Below are positions 51,744 to 60,252 of a DNA stretch of 64,000 nucleotides, piece by piece. Origin of the DNA: Bacillota bacterium (lineage in GTDB: Bacteria; Bacillota; Clostridia; Christensenellales; SZUA-584); the NCBI GenBank assembly GCA_023406895.1, contig JAEXTV010000019.1, forward strand, positions 1 to 64,000, written 5' to 3'. The notes beneath the pieces were generated by a model that searched no databases, was not told where the DNA came from, and saw only the letters and a list, made by a program, of their open reading frames with translations. Every line of letters begins with the position of its first letter. Positions within the stretch are counted from its first letter, which is position 1. A program made the position numbers and the translations under genes.

Positions 51744-52724
51744 ATGGGATACGAAACAAAAAACAGATGGCAAGACATATTTGATAAGGCTGAGGCTGTG
51801 GTGCAGCTGTCGCGCGAGGATGCCCTGCAGCTGCTTACCATCGAGAATGGTAGCCGGGAATACTATGCGCTGCTCGAACTCGCAAATAGGGATTCCAGGC
51901 GACGCTTTGAAAAACGGGGCTATATATTTGCGCAAATCGGGATTGAAGCATCTCCCTGCCCGGCGAACTGCGCATTCTGTTCTCTTGCCGAGGATGTTTT
52001 TGACACGAAAAATAGTTTTATTATGCCGGTCGCGGCTGCAGAAAAGCTGACAGAGCAGCTGATTGAAGCAGGCACGGACGAGTTGTTTCTGATGACGACG
52101 GCAAGCTACGACAGAGAAGAGTTCTTGGCATACGGAGCTGCTGTGAAAAAGCATCTGCCTGATAGCGTGCGCTTTGTGGCCAATGTAGGCGATTTTGACT
52201 ACGCTTATGCGGTGCGGCTGAAGGAAACGGGCTTTACAGGGGTTTATCATATTTGCAGGTTGGGAGAAGGGACTGATACACGTTTGGATCCACGGCAGCG
52301 TATCCGTACGTTGGATGCCGTGCGGGATGCCGGTCTGGAGGTTTATTACTGCGTAGAACCCATCGGCCCGGAGCATACGCCCGAGGAAATCGTAGGGGAA
52401 ATCTTTCGCGCAAGCGAGTACCCGGTCAAGGTCATGGCCGTAATGAAGCGCATCTGCGTTCCGGGGACGAAACTTTATTCCCGCGGGGAGATCTCTGCAG
52501 CGCAGCTTGCCAAGATATGCGCCGTGACATCCCTTTGCGTACGTCCGGAGCGCGCCATGGGCGTACATGAACCGGATGAGCTCTGCCTGATGGCGGGGGC
52601 AAATCAGATCTATGCGGAGGTGAGCGTAAACCCGAGAGACCGGGATCTGCAAACCGAACGGAGCCGCGGCGCTTCCATGGCGCATGCGGAGCAGTTACTG
52701 CGGACAACAGAGTGGCAAAGATAA
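51744..52724 (+). CDS. Radical SAM protein of the BioB/HydE/PylB superfamily
   Basis: The 326-residue protein has the radical SAM cluster motif CPANCAFC (C72, C76, C79), a GTDELFLMTT strand, GVYHICRLGEGTD, VYYCVEPIGPEHTPEEI and a C-terminal GANQIYAEVSVNPRD, which follows the biotin-synthase-like layout. No bio, hyd or pyl partner genes are nearby. It follows the CobW-like gene by 56 bases and may modify the substrate, or make or repair a cofactor, in the methyl-transfer system. I start it at ATG 51744 behind AAGGAAGAG. Confidence 0.83.
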   Translation: MGYETKNRWQDIFDKAEAVVQLSREDALQLLTIENGSREYYALLELANRDSRRRFEKRGYIFAQIGIEASPCPANCAFCSLAEDVFDTKNSFIMPVAAAEKLTEQLIEAGTDELFLMTTASYDREEFLAYGAAVKKHLPDSVRFVANVGDFDYAYAVRLKETGFTGVYHICRLGEGTDTRLDPRQRIRTLDAVRDAGLEVYYCVEPIGPEHTPEEIVGEIFRASEYPVKVMAVMKRICVPGTKLYSRGEISAAQLAKICAVTSLCVRPERAMGVHEPDELCLMAGANQIYAEVSVNPRDRDLQTERSRGASMAHAEQLLRTTEWQR

Positions 52725-52831
52725 AGCCGATACATCGCAGGATCACACCAGCAAAGCTGGTGCATTATATACGCTAAAGCACATTCAATACAGACATAGA
52801 AACAAACTTCTCTGCCTGTATTTTATTTTGC

Positions 52832-54346
52832 TCAGAAGAACATACATTTGGTATAGAAATCAAGAAAACAAGGATTTGTGGAAAGATCGACGGTTTGTGC
52901 TTGATATGCAATGGTTGTAGACACTTCGGCAAGATCCTGATTCAGCAGAAGCATGACTGCACCGCTCAGCGCAGCATTTCCGACAACTCGCACCCGAGAA
53001 GTCAATTCCGCCGGAAGCAAACCAATTCTTGCGGCGCACTGCACATCCAGATAGCTTCCGAACCCTCCTGCAATATTCAACTCTGTTAAAGCGGCAAGAG
53101 ATAAATTCCTCGAATGAAGCAGGGTGAGCAATCCGGCGCAAATAGCGCTTTTGGCGAGCTGAACCATGCGAATATCCTTTTGTGTGAGGCTGACCTTTCC
53201 GGCAATGGGAAAAGGTGTTTTTGCGAGAAGACCAGTTTCGTCCAGTTGATCCGTTTCTAGCAGGCATGCTAGTGCATCCACGATACCGCTGCCGCAGATT
53301 CCGGTTGGGCGAACATCGCCCAGCACGTGAGAGATTAATTCGCCATCCTTAACCGATATATGGTCGATGGCACCGTCCTGGCCACGCATACCCATGGAAA
53401 TGCCGGCTCCTTCAAACGCGGGTCCGGCAGCGGTTGAACAGCAGTGGAGCTGGCCGAGATGCCATAGAGCCATTTCTCCGTTGGTGCCGATGTCCACCAG
53501 CATCCGTGTCGAATCGCTGCTACAAATCTCGCTGGCGAGCAGTGCCGTCGTGATATCCGCGCCGACAAAAGCGGATATACAGCGCGGTAAATACACTGTG
53601 GCTCCCGGACAGGGCAGATTCAGTGTTTCTGCGGGCAGTCCCTGCCCAAATAACCGCGTGGCAACAAACGGAGCATGGGAGAGGCAGGCCGTATCGGTAT
53701 CTGTCAAAAGATACAGCATGGCCGTATTGCCCGTGATAACCAAAGTATCCACATCGGAAGTCTCAATCTTCGCCTGTATAGCGAGTGTTTTGATGAGAGA
53801 AGACAGCGCCTGACGAATGGCGGCAGACAGGCTGTGAGCTTCGCCCTTCAGCGCGGCCTCAATACGTGAGATTACGTCCGCGCCCCAGGTGGCTTGCGGA
53901 TTGTCCGCGCTGGCCTGCGCGACGAGCAGCCCATCAGGACCGTAGAGCACAGCAGCCAGCGTGGTGGTGCCGATATCCATGGCGATGCCATACTTTGTAT
54001 ATCGATGTTTCTGATATACCGCAGGCAGAACGCCTGCAAGCTGAATCCGCGTGGTCGAATCAAGAGCAAAGGAGACGGTGCAGTCGCCCTCCGCTCTGGC
54101 ACAACATGCCAGCCGAATTCCCCGGGCCAGCTCGGCTTCACTCAGAAGCTGCATTTCTGCAGCGGTGGGCTTGCTGAGCGCACCGCTCGCAGTCACTTTG
54201 CATTTCCCGCAGCGACCGTGACCGCCGCAGGGTAAAGGAAAAAACGGTTCGGCGGAGAACGCCTCACGCAAGACTGCGCCTCTGGCGATCTCCGTCACGG
54301 AACCATTCATATGAACCTTTACTGTGGGATGATCTGTTCTTTCCAT
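52832..54346 (-). CDS. Corrinoid-protein reductive activator (RACo/RamA-like, ferredoxin plus ASKHA)
   Basis: This 504-residue ATP-driven activator would reduce inactive Co(II) corrinoid to Co(I). An N-terminal [2Fe-2S] ferredoxin domain has C40-x5-C46-x2-C49 with a further Cys near 81. A linker and an ASKHA ATPase domain follow, with GIAMDIGTTTLAAVL, VITGNTAMLYL, DIGTNGEMALW and CGSGIVDALACLL (DUF4445-type). It is the last gene of the minus-strand operon with DUF2284 and a corrinoid protein, its expected partner. A cacccagc-type hairpin (52746-52762) lies between it and the convergent radical SAM gene. Confidence 0.9.
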   Translation of the reverse strand: MERTDHPTVKVHMNGSVTEIARGAVLREAFSAEPFFPLPCGGHGRCGKCKVTASGALSKPTAAEMQLLSEAELARGIRLACCARAEGDCTVSFALDSTTRIQLAGVLPAVYQKHRYTKYGIAMDIGTTTLAAVLYGPDGLLVAQASADNPQATWGADVISRIEAALKGEAHSLSAAIRQALSSLIKTLAIQAKIETSDVDTLVITGNTAMLYLLTDTDTACLSHAPFVATRLFGQGLPAETLNLPCPGATVYLPRCISAFVGADITTALLASEICSSDSTRMLVDIGTNGEMALWHLGQLHCCSTAAGPAFEGAGISMGMRGQDGAIDHISVKDGELISHVLGDVRPTGICGSGIVDALACLLETDQLDETGLLAKTPFPIAGKVSLTQKDIRMVQLAKSAICAGLLTLLHSRNLSLAALTELNIAGGFGSYLDVQCAARIGLLPAELTSRVRVVGNAALSGAVMLLLNQDLAEVSTTIAYQAQTVDLSTNPCFLDFYTKCMFF

Positions 54347-54352
54347 TATGGT

Positions 54353-54913
54353 TTATTTGGTATTCGGCGTTTGACAAAAGAGCAACGCGCTAAAATAGGT
54401 AACTGTGTTCTGACCATTGATATACTTCATATCGCAGGCCTCCGCCATCTCGGATACGGCGATGCCGTAAGTTTCTAACGACACCAATGCCTGATCAGGG
54501 TGTCTGCAGGGATCATTCGTTTTTTTAGCACAATTCTCGCAGATGCGACAGCCGCCAGCCCCGAGATGCAACACTCTGGGCAGCGCCAAGGTGTTGACCC
54601 ATTGTGTTACGGAGAGGGTTAATTGATTGTGCTTTTTGCCAGCCTCCATCATACCCTCGAAATCATAGCTGTCTTCGAGCGCACTGACGGTTTGGTAGAC
54701 CAACGCATATTCGAATCCCTTTGCTCTAGCCATCAGCTCGTCAATATCGCCCGCATCCGGAGGGCAGGTCCAGCAGCGGTTGTAGTTGCCGCAGGCATTG
54801 GATTTACACAGATCGCGAAAGCTACGATCGAATCGGATCTGCTCAACGCCGACGACGGCCGCCTTGTATGCACCAAGTTCCAAAACAGACAGAATCATCG
54901 AAGAAAAATCCAT
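54353..54913 (-). CDS. DUF2284 cysteine-rich metal-binding protein, first copy
   Basis: The 186-residue protein has CKSNACGNYNRCWTCPP (about residues 36-52) and GGCRICENCAKKTNDPCRHP (about 120-139), two Cys clusters that could hold iron-sulfur centres. The family is known mainly as a predicted metal-binding protein. It stands between a corrinoid protein and a corrinoid activator, and a paralogue occurs at 57394, so an electron-transfer or corrinoid-handling role is likely but unproven. I prefer ATG 54913 behind CGGAG. Confidence 0.85.
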   Translation of the reverse strand: MDFSSMILSVLELGAYKAAVVGVEQIRFDRSFRDLCKSNACGNYNRCWTCPPDAGDIDELMARAKGFEYALVYQTVSALEDSYDFEGMMEAGKKHNQLTLSVTQWVNTLALPRVLHLGAGGCRICENCAKKTNDPCRHPDQALVSLETYGIAVSEMAEACDMKYINGQNTVTYFSALLFCQTPNTK

Positions 54914-54933
54914 TACAGGCTCCGTAGGAGAAA

Positions 54934-55563
54934 TCAACATAGTGCAGCAGCAGCATCCGCTGCACTGGCAGCATCCGGCGTGTAAACATCGGCGCCGATC
55001 TGGTCGCAGAAGGCCTGCGTAACGGGTGCGCCGCCGACCATGATCTTAACCTGATCGCGGATGCCGGCTGCCTCGACTGATTTTACCACATCGGCCATAA
55101 CGCCCATCGTCGTGGTCAGAAGAGCGGAACAGCAGATGATCTTGCAGTTCTGTTCCTTCGCAGTCTGAACAAAGGTCTCAGGAGCTACATCGGTGCCCAG
55201 ATCGATGACCTCAATGCCCTTGCCTTCCAGCATCATGCGGACAAGGTTTTTACCGATATCATGAAGGTCGCCCTTTACTGTGCCGATGCATGCCTTGCCG
55301 ACAGCCTGTACACCGGCCTGTGCCATAAGCGGTTTGAGTAGGGCACTACCCATGTTCATTGCACGCGCTGCAATCAAAACTTCAGGAACGAATACTTCGT
55401 TGTCTTTAAATTTCTCCCCAATAATGCTCATTCCATCCAATAGGCCATCGTTCAGAATCTGTTGTATCGGCAGTCCCTGATCAATGGCCTTTTGCACCAA
55501 ATCTTTGACATCCTTTGCTTTACCCTGCTGCAGATTCTTAGAAATTTCAGCCAAAATACTCAT
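54934..55563 (-). CDS. Corrinoid protein (MtaC/MtbC family), first copy
   Basis: The 209-residue methyl carrier has a helical cap (about residues 1-85) and a B12-binding Rossmann domain with GDLHDIGKN, whose H101 is the lower cobalt ligand, followed by SALLTTTM and VGGAPVT. It would receive a methyl group from an unknown donor and pass it to the URO-D-type protein. AAAGGAG precedes its ATG. It leads the operon corrinoid protein, DUF2284, activator. Confidence 0.93.
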   Translation of the reverse strand: MSILAEISKNLQQGKAKDVKDLVQKAIDQGLPIQQILNDGLLDGMSIIGEKFKDNEVFVPEVLIAARAMNMGSALLKPLMAQAGVQAVGKACIGTVKGDLHDIGKNLVRMMLEGKGIEVIDLGTDVAPETFVQTAKEQNCKIICCSALLTTTMGVMADVVKSVEAAGIRDQVKIMVGGAPVTQAFCDQIGADVYTPDAASAADAAAALC

Positions 55564-55624
55564 GTTGTTGCTCCTTTAAAAACTCTCTGTTAGATTCGTG
55601 TGGAATAGAACCTCGTTTAGCACC

Positions 55625-55653
55625 ATTATATAATTGGCACGGGTAATCGTTCT
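55625..55653 (-). promoter_or_regulatory. Probable activator-dependent promoter of the corrinoid operon
   Basis: On the minus strand a perfect TATAAT (55625-55630) follows, 17 bases downstream, a poor -35 (AGAACG). This is the layout expected for a promoter that needs an activator such as the divergent PocR/AraC protein. Confidence 0.5.
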
Positions 55654-55725
55654 AGGACTATTTTGATAAAAATCGACCTAAATTGCACATATCCGGCATA
55701 ATTGGATTGGCGAAAGACGTATCAT

Positions 55726-55755
55726 TTGACAGGATAATCGCAATAATACTACAAT
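55726..55755 (+). promoter_or_regulatory. Promoter of the PocR/AraC regulator gene
   Basis: TTGACA (55726-55731) and TACAAT (55750-55755) are separated by 18 bases, 39 bases before the start codon. Confidence 0.6.
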
Positions 55756-55793
55756 ACTATTGATTATGATACTGGTAACATGAGGTGATCTGG

Positions 55794-57083
55794 ATGAAGC
55801 AAGAGGCATTTAACCGTCGTATTGCAGAGCAATGTACCCGTGCTTTTGCGGCATCCACAGGGCTTGGCTGCACGCTCTCTGATCGTGAGGGTCAACTGAT
55901 TTGTGAGTGCGGTTTTGGCTGTGAAAGCTGCAGGTTGTGTGCACTGGGTGGATTCGATCAACGCGAAAAGATAGAAACACATCTGTATGGAATGACCTCT
56001 GCAGAGCGTTTCGGTGGCAAATACATTTATTATTGTCCGATGGGCTTAACCTGCTTTACTTCGCCCATTGTCAACGACGAGGGGATACAGGCAAAAATTA
56101 TTGCCGGCCCCTTCATTATGGTGGACAAAGACGATTTTTGTGAGTATGAACTGAAAGAGCTGATCGGACTGTCTCAAGAGACCATAGAGAAGGCAAAGGC
56201 CATTCTAGAATACGTGCCCTATGTCAAACCGGAAAGGGCTACGCAGCTATCCACCTTGCTGTTTCTTGCGGTAGGCTTCTTGAACAATTATTTGGCGGAA
56301 TCGCAAATGATGATGGCAGATCGTTCAGGAGAACTGCAAGGACAGCTCAATTCCTATATAATGCAGCTGAAGCAGGAGACGATCCCGCCATATCCATTTG
56401 AAACGGAGCACAACCTGCTGCAGAGTATTGCACGGCTTGACCAGCAGGAGGCGCAGCGGCTGCTCAATGAATTGTTGGGCAGTATTATGTTCTCAACAGG
56501 CGGTGAAATTGAACAGATCAAGAGCAGAATCTACGAATTATTGGTGCTTATTTCTAGGACGGCTGTCGACAATGGCGCCGATGCGGCAGGCCTGCTGAGA
56601 AGGACACATGAATATCGGCTTGCCATCAGCGGGTTTACAACGATCGACGCTTTGAGCTGTTGGCTGTCCGATAGTATGCATGAAGTCATAGATAGCCTGT
56701 TTGGATTTCCGAATGCCAAGCATCTGCAGGCCATCCGGCGCTGTATCCAGTATATCGGTGCGAACTATGCGCATAGGATTACGCTGAAAGAACTTGCTGC
56801 CATTGTTTTTTTATCGCCCGCATATCTCAGCAGAATATTTAAAGCGGAAACAGGCGTTGCTTTCAACGACTATCTGAATCAGGTGCGTATCAACAAAGCA
56901 AAGGGCTTGCTGCGTAACAGGGAAATTGGCTTGACTGATGTTGCGCTGATGGTGGGATACGAAGATCAGAGCTATTTCACGCGTGTTTTTAAGCGCATGA
57001 CGGGCATGCTGCCAAAGGATTATCGGCTTAAAAACACTAAGATTATAACGGATGGGCCACATAAAGAGACTTCAAATAATTAA
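55794..57083 (+). CDS. PocR-domain AraC-family regulator
   Basis: The 429-residue protein has an N-terminal PocR sensory domain (about residues 5-175). It contains the Cys-rich CGFGCESCRLC, and YYCPMGLTCFTSPI and IIAGPFIM typical of the family. A linker and a C-terminal AraC DNA-binding domain (about 315-415) follow, with LKELAAIVFLSPAYLSRIFK and VALMVGYEDQSYFTRVFK. PocR domains sense small alcohols and related molecules, as in propanediol control, so it may detect the methyl donor. It is divergent from the corrinoid operon. I start it at ATG 55794 behind GAGGTG. Confidence 0.9.
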   Translation: MKQEAFNRRIAEQCTRAFAASTGLGCTLSDREGQLICECGFGCESCRLCALGGFDQREKIETHLYGMTSAERFGGKYIYYCPMGLTCFTSPIVNDEGIQAKIIAGPFIMVDKDDFCEYELKELIGLSQETIEKAKAILEYVPYVKPERATQLSTLLFLAVGFLNNYLAESQMMMADRSGELQGQLNSYIMQLKQETIPPYPFETEHNLLQSIARLDQQEAQRLLNELLGSIMFSTGGEIEQIKSRIYELLVLISRTAVDNGADAAGLLRRTHEYRLAISGFTTIDALSCWLSDSMHEVIDSLFGFPNAKHLQAIRRCIQYIGANYAHRITLKELAAIVFLSPAYLSRIFKAETGVAFNDYLNQVRINKAKGLLRNREIGLTDVALMVGYEDQSYFTRVFKRMTGMLPKDYRLKNTKIITDGPHKETSNN

Positions 57084-57393
57084 GTGTGCTTATTGCTTTG
57101 GAACAAACATGGTAAAACCAAGTGTCGATATGTATTTAGATATTCGGCAAAGTCTAAGTTGATTCAGGTTGGTAAGGGGAAAAGGTAAATGGTCGGTAGT
57201 ATTATCCGTCGGTTTTATCATTTGCTAGATGCACTTAGTGTTTTTCCGTATCTGTTAATCATGTCTACCAAACCGACACGTTTTTTCGTTGCCATAGCTC
57301 TTTTCCGCCTTTTCCGTTACTATGGCAGCATTCTACACCTTGTATTGCCCGTTTTTATGGACTCATGATTGATGACTCAGACTAATAGCCATG
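57084..57393. other. Intergenic region, no supported gene
   Basis: These 310 bases between two convergent genes hold an inverted pair gccatag / ctatggc (about 57291-57336). The minus strand has a 25-codon frame starting MATKKRVGLVDM, too short to call. No terminator with a clear T run was found for the regulator gene. Confidence 0.4.
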
Positions 57394-57933
57394 TTATTTT
57401 AATAAATAAGCTCCAAAATATGTAACAGTATCTTGCCCGTTAATGTAATTCATGCCAGATAATTCGGCAAGTTTGGCTACATATATACCGTATGCTTCAA
57501 GCGATGCAAGCGCTTTAGCTGGGTAACGACATGGCTGATTTTCCTTCGCTGCGCAAATTTCACAGACAGGGCAGCCGCCCGCAGATAGCTGAAGAAAGGT
57601 AGTGCATATATTTTTGCGAATATAGTCTGTTATTCTATTTGTAATTTGTATGTGTTTTTTTAAAGCAGCTACCATACCTTCATAATCAAAAGAATCTTCA
57701 ATGGAAGATAAAGTTTGATAGATTAGCGCGGTCTTATATCTTTTTGCTTGGGCGATTAAATCATCAACCTCTCCAAGCATCGGCGGACAGGTCCAGTTTT
57801 TATTATAGTTGCCACAGTAATTCATTTCACATGACTTGCGTAATTCTCTGTCAAAAGGTATTTCCGATACTTTGATAAAACCGGCTTTGTATGCGCCTAG
57901 TTCTACTATTTTTTCAGCTAATTTTTTATCCAT
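57394..57933 (-). CDS. DUF2284 cysteine-rich metal-binding protein, second copy
   Basis: The 179-residue protein has CEMNYCGNYNKNWTCPP and GGCPVCEICAAKENQPCRYP, the same two Cys clusters as the copy at 54353, and ends with the same NGQ-TVTYF stretch. It is the third gene behind the cobalamin riboswitch, overlapping the ECF S component by 8 bases, so its level follows cobalamin supply. I start it at ATG 57933 behind GAGGAG; the frame opens 25 codons earlier. Confidence 0.87.
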   Translation of the reverse strand: MDKKLAEKIVELGAYKAGFIKVSEIPFDRELRKSCEMNYCGNYNKNWTCPPMLGEVDDLIAQAKRYKTALIYQTLSSIEDSFDYEGMVAALKKHIQITNRITDYIRKNICTTFLQLSAGGCPVCEICAAKENQPCRYPAKALASLEAYGIYVAKLAELSGMNYINGQDTVTYFGAYLLK

Positions 57934-58489
57934 TTGATGCTCCTCTTTCTTTATCTCTCTGACTTGATAAATTGTATTGAACCTCATTTGTATATGAAGC
58001 ATCAACAATTTTATATGCTGGACGGAAGAGAACTAATACTGCAATTACGTTTCCAACGCAGTGTATCAGATCAAAGATAATTCCGTTTACCCAATATGAT
58101 ACCGCTGCGCCGATACCACCCATAAAGAAATATGGTATGGCGCAAAACGATCCAAATAACAAACCGAAAAGGCCGGATATTATACTCCAGATAATGACTG
58201 ATTGATTTTTTCGGAATATCAGTACTACGCTAGCTAAGATTGCCCATACATAGAGATAGTTAACCCACCATAAACCAAAACCATAAATGAGGCCATCAGC
58301 AAGTACGAATACATAAATAATATAAAATATTTTTTTACCAGCTACAAGCGTAAATACGATAATCAGCAGGGACACGAGTTCTACATTTGGAATGATTGCG
58401 AGGGCAACCTGCGCAATCGTCAGAATTGCCCCCATTAATCCTATTACTAGTATATCACGGGCAGTCAATTTATTTTTACCAGCCGACAT
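57926..58489 (-). CDS. ECF transporter S component, probable cobalamin or corrinoid uptake
   Basis: The 187-residue hydrophobic protein has LTARDILVIGLMGAIL at the start and five to six membrane helices, typical of S components. No ATPase or T component is next to it, so it would use a shared module. Cobalamin is inferred from the riboswitch upstream and the corrinoid genes around it (a CbrT-like role). The start is uncertain: ATG 58489 overlaps the DUF4430 gene by 14 bases, while ATG 58516 overlaps it by 41. Confidence 0.82.
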   Translation of the reverse strand: MSAGKNKLTARDILVIGLMGAILTIAQVALAIIPNVELVSLLIIVFTLVAGKKIFYIIYVFVLADGLIYGFGLWWVNYLYVWAILASVVLIFRKNQSVIIWSIISGLFGLLFGSFCAIPYFFMGGIGAAVSYWVNGIIFDLIHCVGNVIAVLVLFRPAYKIVDASYTNEVQYNLSSQRDKERGASNG

Positions 58490-58886
58490 TGAGCGTGATT
58501 TCAAACTTATCGCCATCCTTTATGGGCGTTGTATCAACACCGGTCATCAAAGCTTCACCGTTTTTTGTAAAGCACCACCATTCCTGTTTCGCTTCATCCG
58601 CTGTTTTGCCATTAACAGTTAAAACATAAAGCCCGGTGGCCGATTCCTCGCCCTGTATCAGTTTCTGCTCCTCGAGGGCTTGTCTTAAAAAATCGGCATC
58701 CGTTTTGATATCGATTGACTTTTTTGCGCTGTCCGATTGAACAATTTCAACTTCTATGCTCTTGCTTCCAACAGCAGGTTTTGAAAGAGCAAACGCGTAA
58801 ACAAGTGCAAAAGCAATAATGAGTACTGCTAATATAATAGCACCCGTTACGATAGCCTTTTTGTTGTTTCTTTTTGTTTTTTCCAT
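58476..58886 (-). CDS. DUF4430 (transcobalamin-like) membrane-anchored protein
   Basis: The 136-residue protein has one N-terminal membrane helix (about residues 11-33) and an outside domain of the DUF4430 type, with FLRQALEEQKLI, GLYVLTVNGKTAD and WWCFTKNGEALMTGVDTTPIKDGDKFEI. This fold resembles the C-terminal cobalamin-binding domain of transcobalamin. As first gene behind the riboswitch and coupled to an ECF S component, it may capture cobalamin at the cell surface for import. GAGGAAGGGG precedes its ATG. Confidence 0.88.
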   Translation of the reverse strand: MEKTKRNNKKAIVTGAIILAVLIIAFALVYAFALSKPAVGSKSIEVEIVQSDSAKKSIDIKTDADFLRQALEEQKLIQGEESATGLYVLTVNGKTADEAKQEWWCFTKNGEALMTGVDTTPIKDGDKFEITLNVGW

Positions 58887-59007
58887 AAAAAAATCCCCTT
58901 CCTCAGTTAGATCAAGAACGAGACAAAGGAAAAGGAAATACCTTCAATTCGGTATCAAATACCGTGTACATTGCACTATTACTCGTAGTGCCTATGCACA
59001 AAAACGA

Positions 59008-59175
59008 TTAAGGCAAGTCTTCTGACTTTGGCATCCGCATTTGTTCTTATCTTCCCGGTTTCCCAGTGACTTTTATCAAACAAACTCCACCGTTACAGCG
59101 ACGAGATCGTGAGGGAAATTACCCCTGCTTCCTTTTTAAGCCTTTTGGATTAATCCAATATTGGCGCCTTCGTTC
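59008..59175 (-). promoter_or_regulatory. Cobalamin riboswitch
   Basis: On the minus strand the order of conserved blocks is aaaaggaagcaggggtaat, tcgctgtaacgg (B12-box region), gtcactgggaaaccgggaag and gatgccaaagtcagaagact then tgcc. These match the core of cobalamin riboswitches closely. Between it and the DUF4430 start lie hairpins cggtat/ataccg (58950-58964) and gcacta/tagtgc (58973-58991), probably the expression platform; there is no clear T-run terminator, so control of translation is possible. Bound cobalamin should turn the operon off. Confidence 0.93.
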
Positions 59176-59224
59176 CTGTTATTCAATTGATTAAACAGTA
59201 TCATTTTCGTATTAGGCTTGTAAA

Positions 59225-59358
59225 GTATTTTTATTAATTTAAAGAGAATACTACTAAAAATCATAATATTTTTCGGTTTTTTAAACTCCTTGTATTTTTA
59301 TTAATTTAAAGAGAATACTACTAAAAATCATAATATTTTTCGATTTTTTAAACTTCCT
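59225..59358 (+). repeat. 67-base tandem duplication upstream of the second corrinoid gene
   Basis: Two adjacent, nearly identical 67-base units start at 59225 and 59292 (gtatttttattaatttaaag and onward, including aaaaatcataatattttt). The only visible differences are near the unit ends (cggttt versus cgattt). The second unit ends about 48 bases before the start codon, so a promoter or operator is probably doubled. Confidence 0.9.
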
Positions 59359-59406
59359 TTTATGTTATGATTTTTATTAAAGTGTTATATTTACGGAGGA
59401 TAATCA

Positions 59407-60039
59407 ATGGAAATTTTATCGGAAATCAGCGCATACCTTCAGCAGGGAAGGGCAAACAATGTCAAGGAACTCGTTGGTAAAGCTTTGCAGGAAGGAATAG
59501 ACGCAAAAAAGATTCTTGAAGAAGGCTTGCTTCATGGCATGAGCATTATTGGTGAAAAATTCAAGAATAATGAAGTTTATGTACCGGAAGTATTGATTGC
59601 CGCTAGGGCTATGAATGCAGGTGTGGGGATACTTAAACCGGAACTTGCCAAGGCTGATGTAAAATCTCACGGCAAAGCAGTTTTAGGTACAGTCAAAGGA
59701 GATTTGCATGATATAGGCAAAAACCTGGTTAAAATCATGCTGGAAGGTAAAGGCATTGAAGTCATAGATTTAGGGACTGACGTCCCAGCCGAGAAATTTG
59801 TAGAAACAGCAATCGCAGAGAACGCCCAAATCATTGCCTGTTCCGCATTGCTCACCACTACGATGGGTATGATGAAAAATGTCGTGGATGCAGCAATTGA
59901 AAAAGGTGTTCGTGATAAGGTCAAAATAATGATAGGAGGAGCGCCTATAACAGATAGCTTCTGTAAATCGATCGGCGCCGACTATTATACAGCCGATGCC
60001 GCTTCCGCCAGTGAACTTGCATTAAAGATTTGCTCTTAA
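59407..60039 (+). CDS. Corrinoid protein (MtaC/MtbC family), second copy
   Basis: The 210-residue protein is a close paralogue of the one at 54934: the same cap, GDLHDIGKN with H101, DLGTDVPAEKFVE, SALLTTTMGMM and IGGAPITDSFC. It is divergent from the riboswitch-controlled operon and has its own duplicated upstream region, so the two carriers are expressed separately, perhaps for different methyl donors. GGAGG precedes ATG 59407. Confidence 0.93.
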   Translation: MEILSEISAYLQQGRANNVKELVGKALQEGIDAKKILEEGLLHGMSIIGEKFKNNEVYVPEVLIAARAMNAGVGILKPELAKADVKSHGKAVLGTVKGDLHDIGKNLVKIMLEGKGIEVIDLGTDVPAEKFVETAIAENAQIIACSALLTTTMGMMKNVVDAAIEKGVRDKVKIMIGGAPITDSFCKSIGADYYTADAASASELALKICS

Positions 60040-60073
60040 CTGTCTAAAGATTTGTTTATACTTGCTTTAAGAA

Positions 60074-60252
60074 TTAAAAAGGTATTAGGTTGTAAGCCTG
60101 CGATTTTATCGTAATTGTGGGCTTATGACCACCAATGTAATTGGCGAGCTTCTCAATGATACGAGCATTGAAAGGGATAAAATTAACTGCATGTTGTAAC
60201 AGGAAATACCACCATGCTCCATCTGTTTGCGGGTGTTTCCCCGGTATCGATT
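60074..60252 (-). pseudogene. C-terminal gene remnant of unknown family
   Basis: The minus strand has about 58 open codons reading PQTDGAWWYFLLQHAVNF and then NARIIEKLANYIGGHKPT, ending at a stop at 60074-60076. The residue pattern looks like a true protein end. The frame has no start and joins another remnant at about 60250. I do not recognise the family. Confidence 0.35.

Noticed and set aside
51744..52724. PylB (pyrrolysine synthesis) or HydE identity for the radical SAM protein
   Set aside because: No pylSCD, MttB-type or hydrogenase maturation genes are nearby, and the motifs visible are common to the whole BioB-like superfamily.
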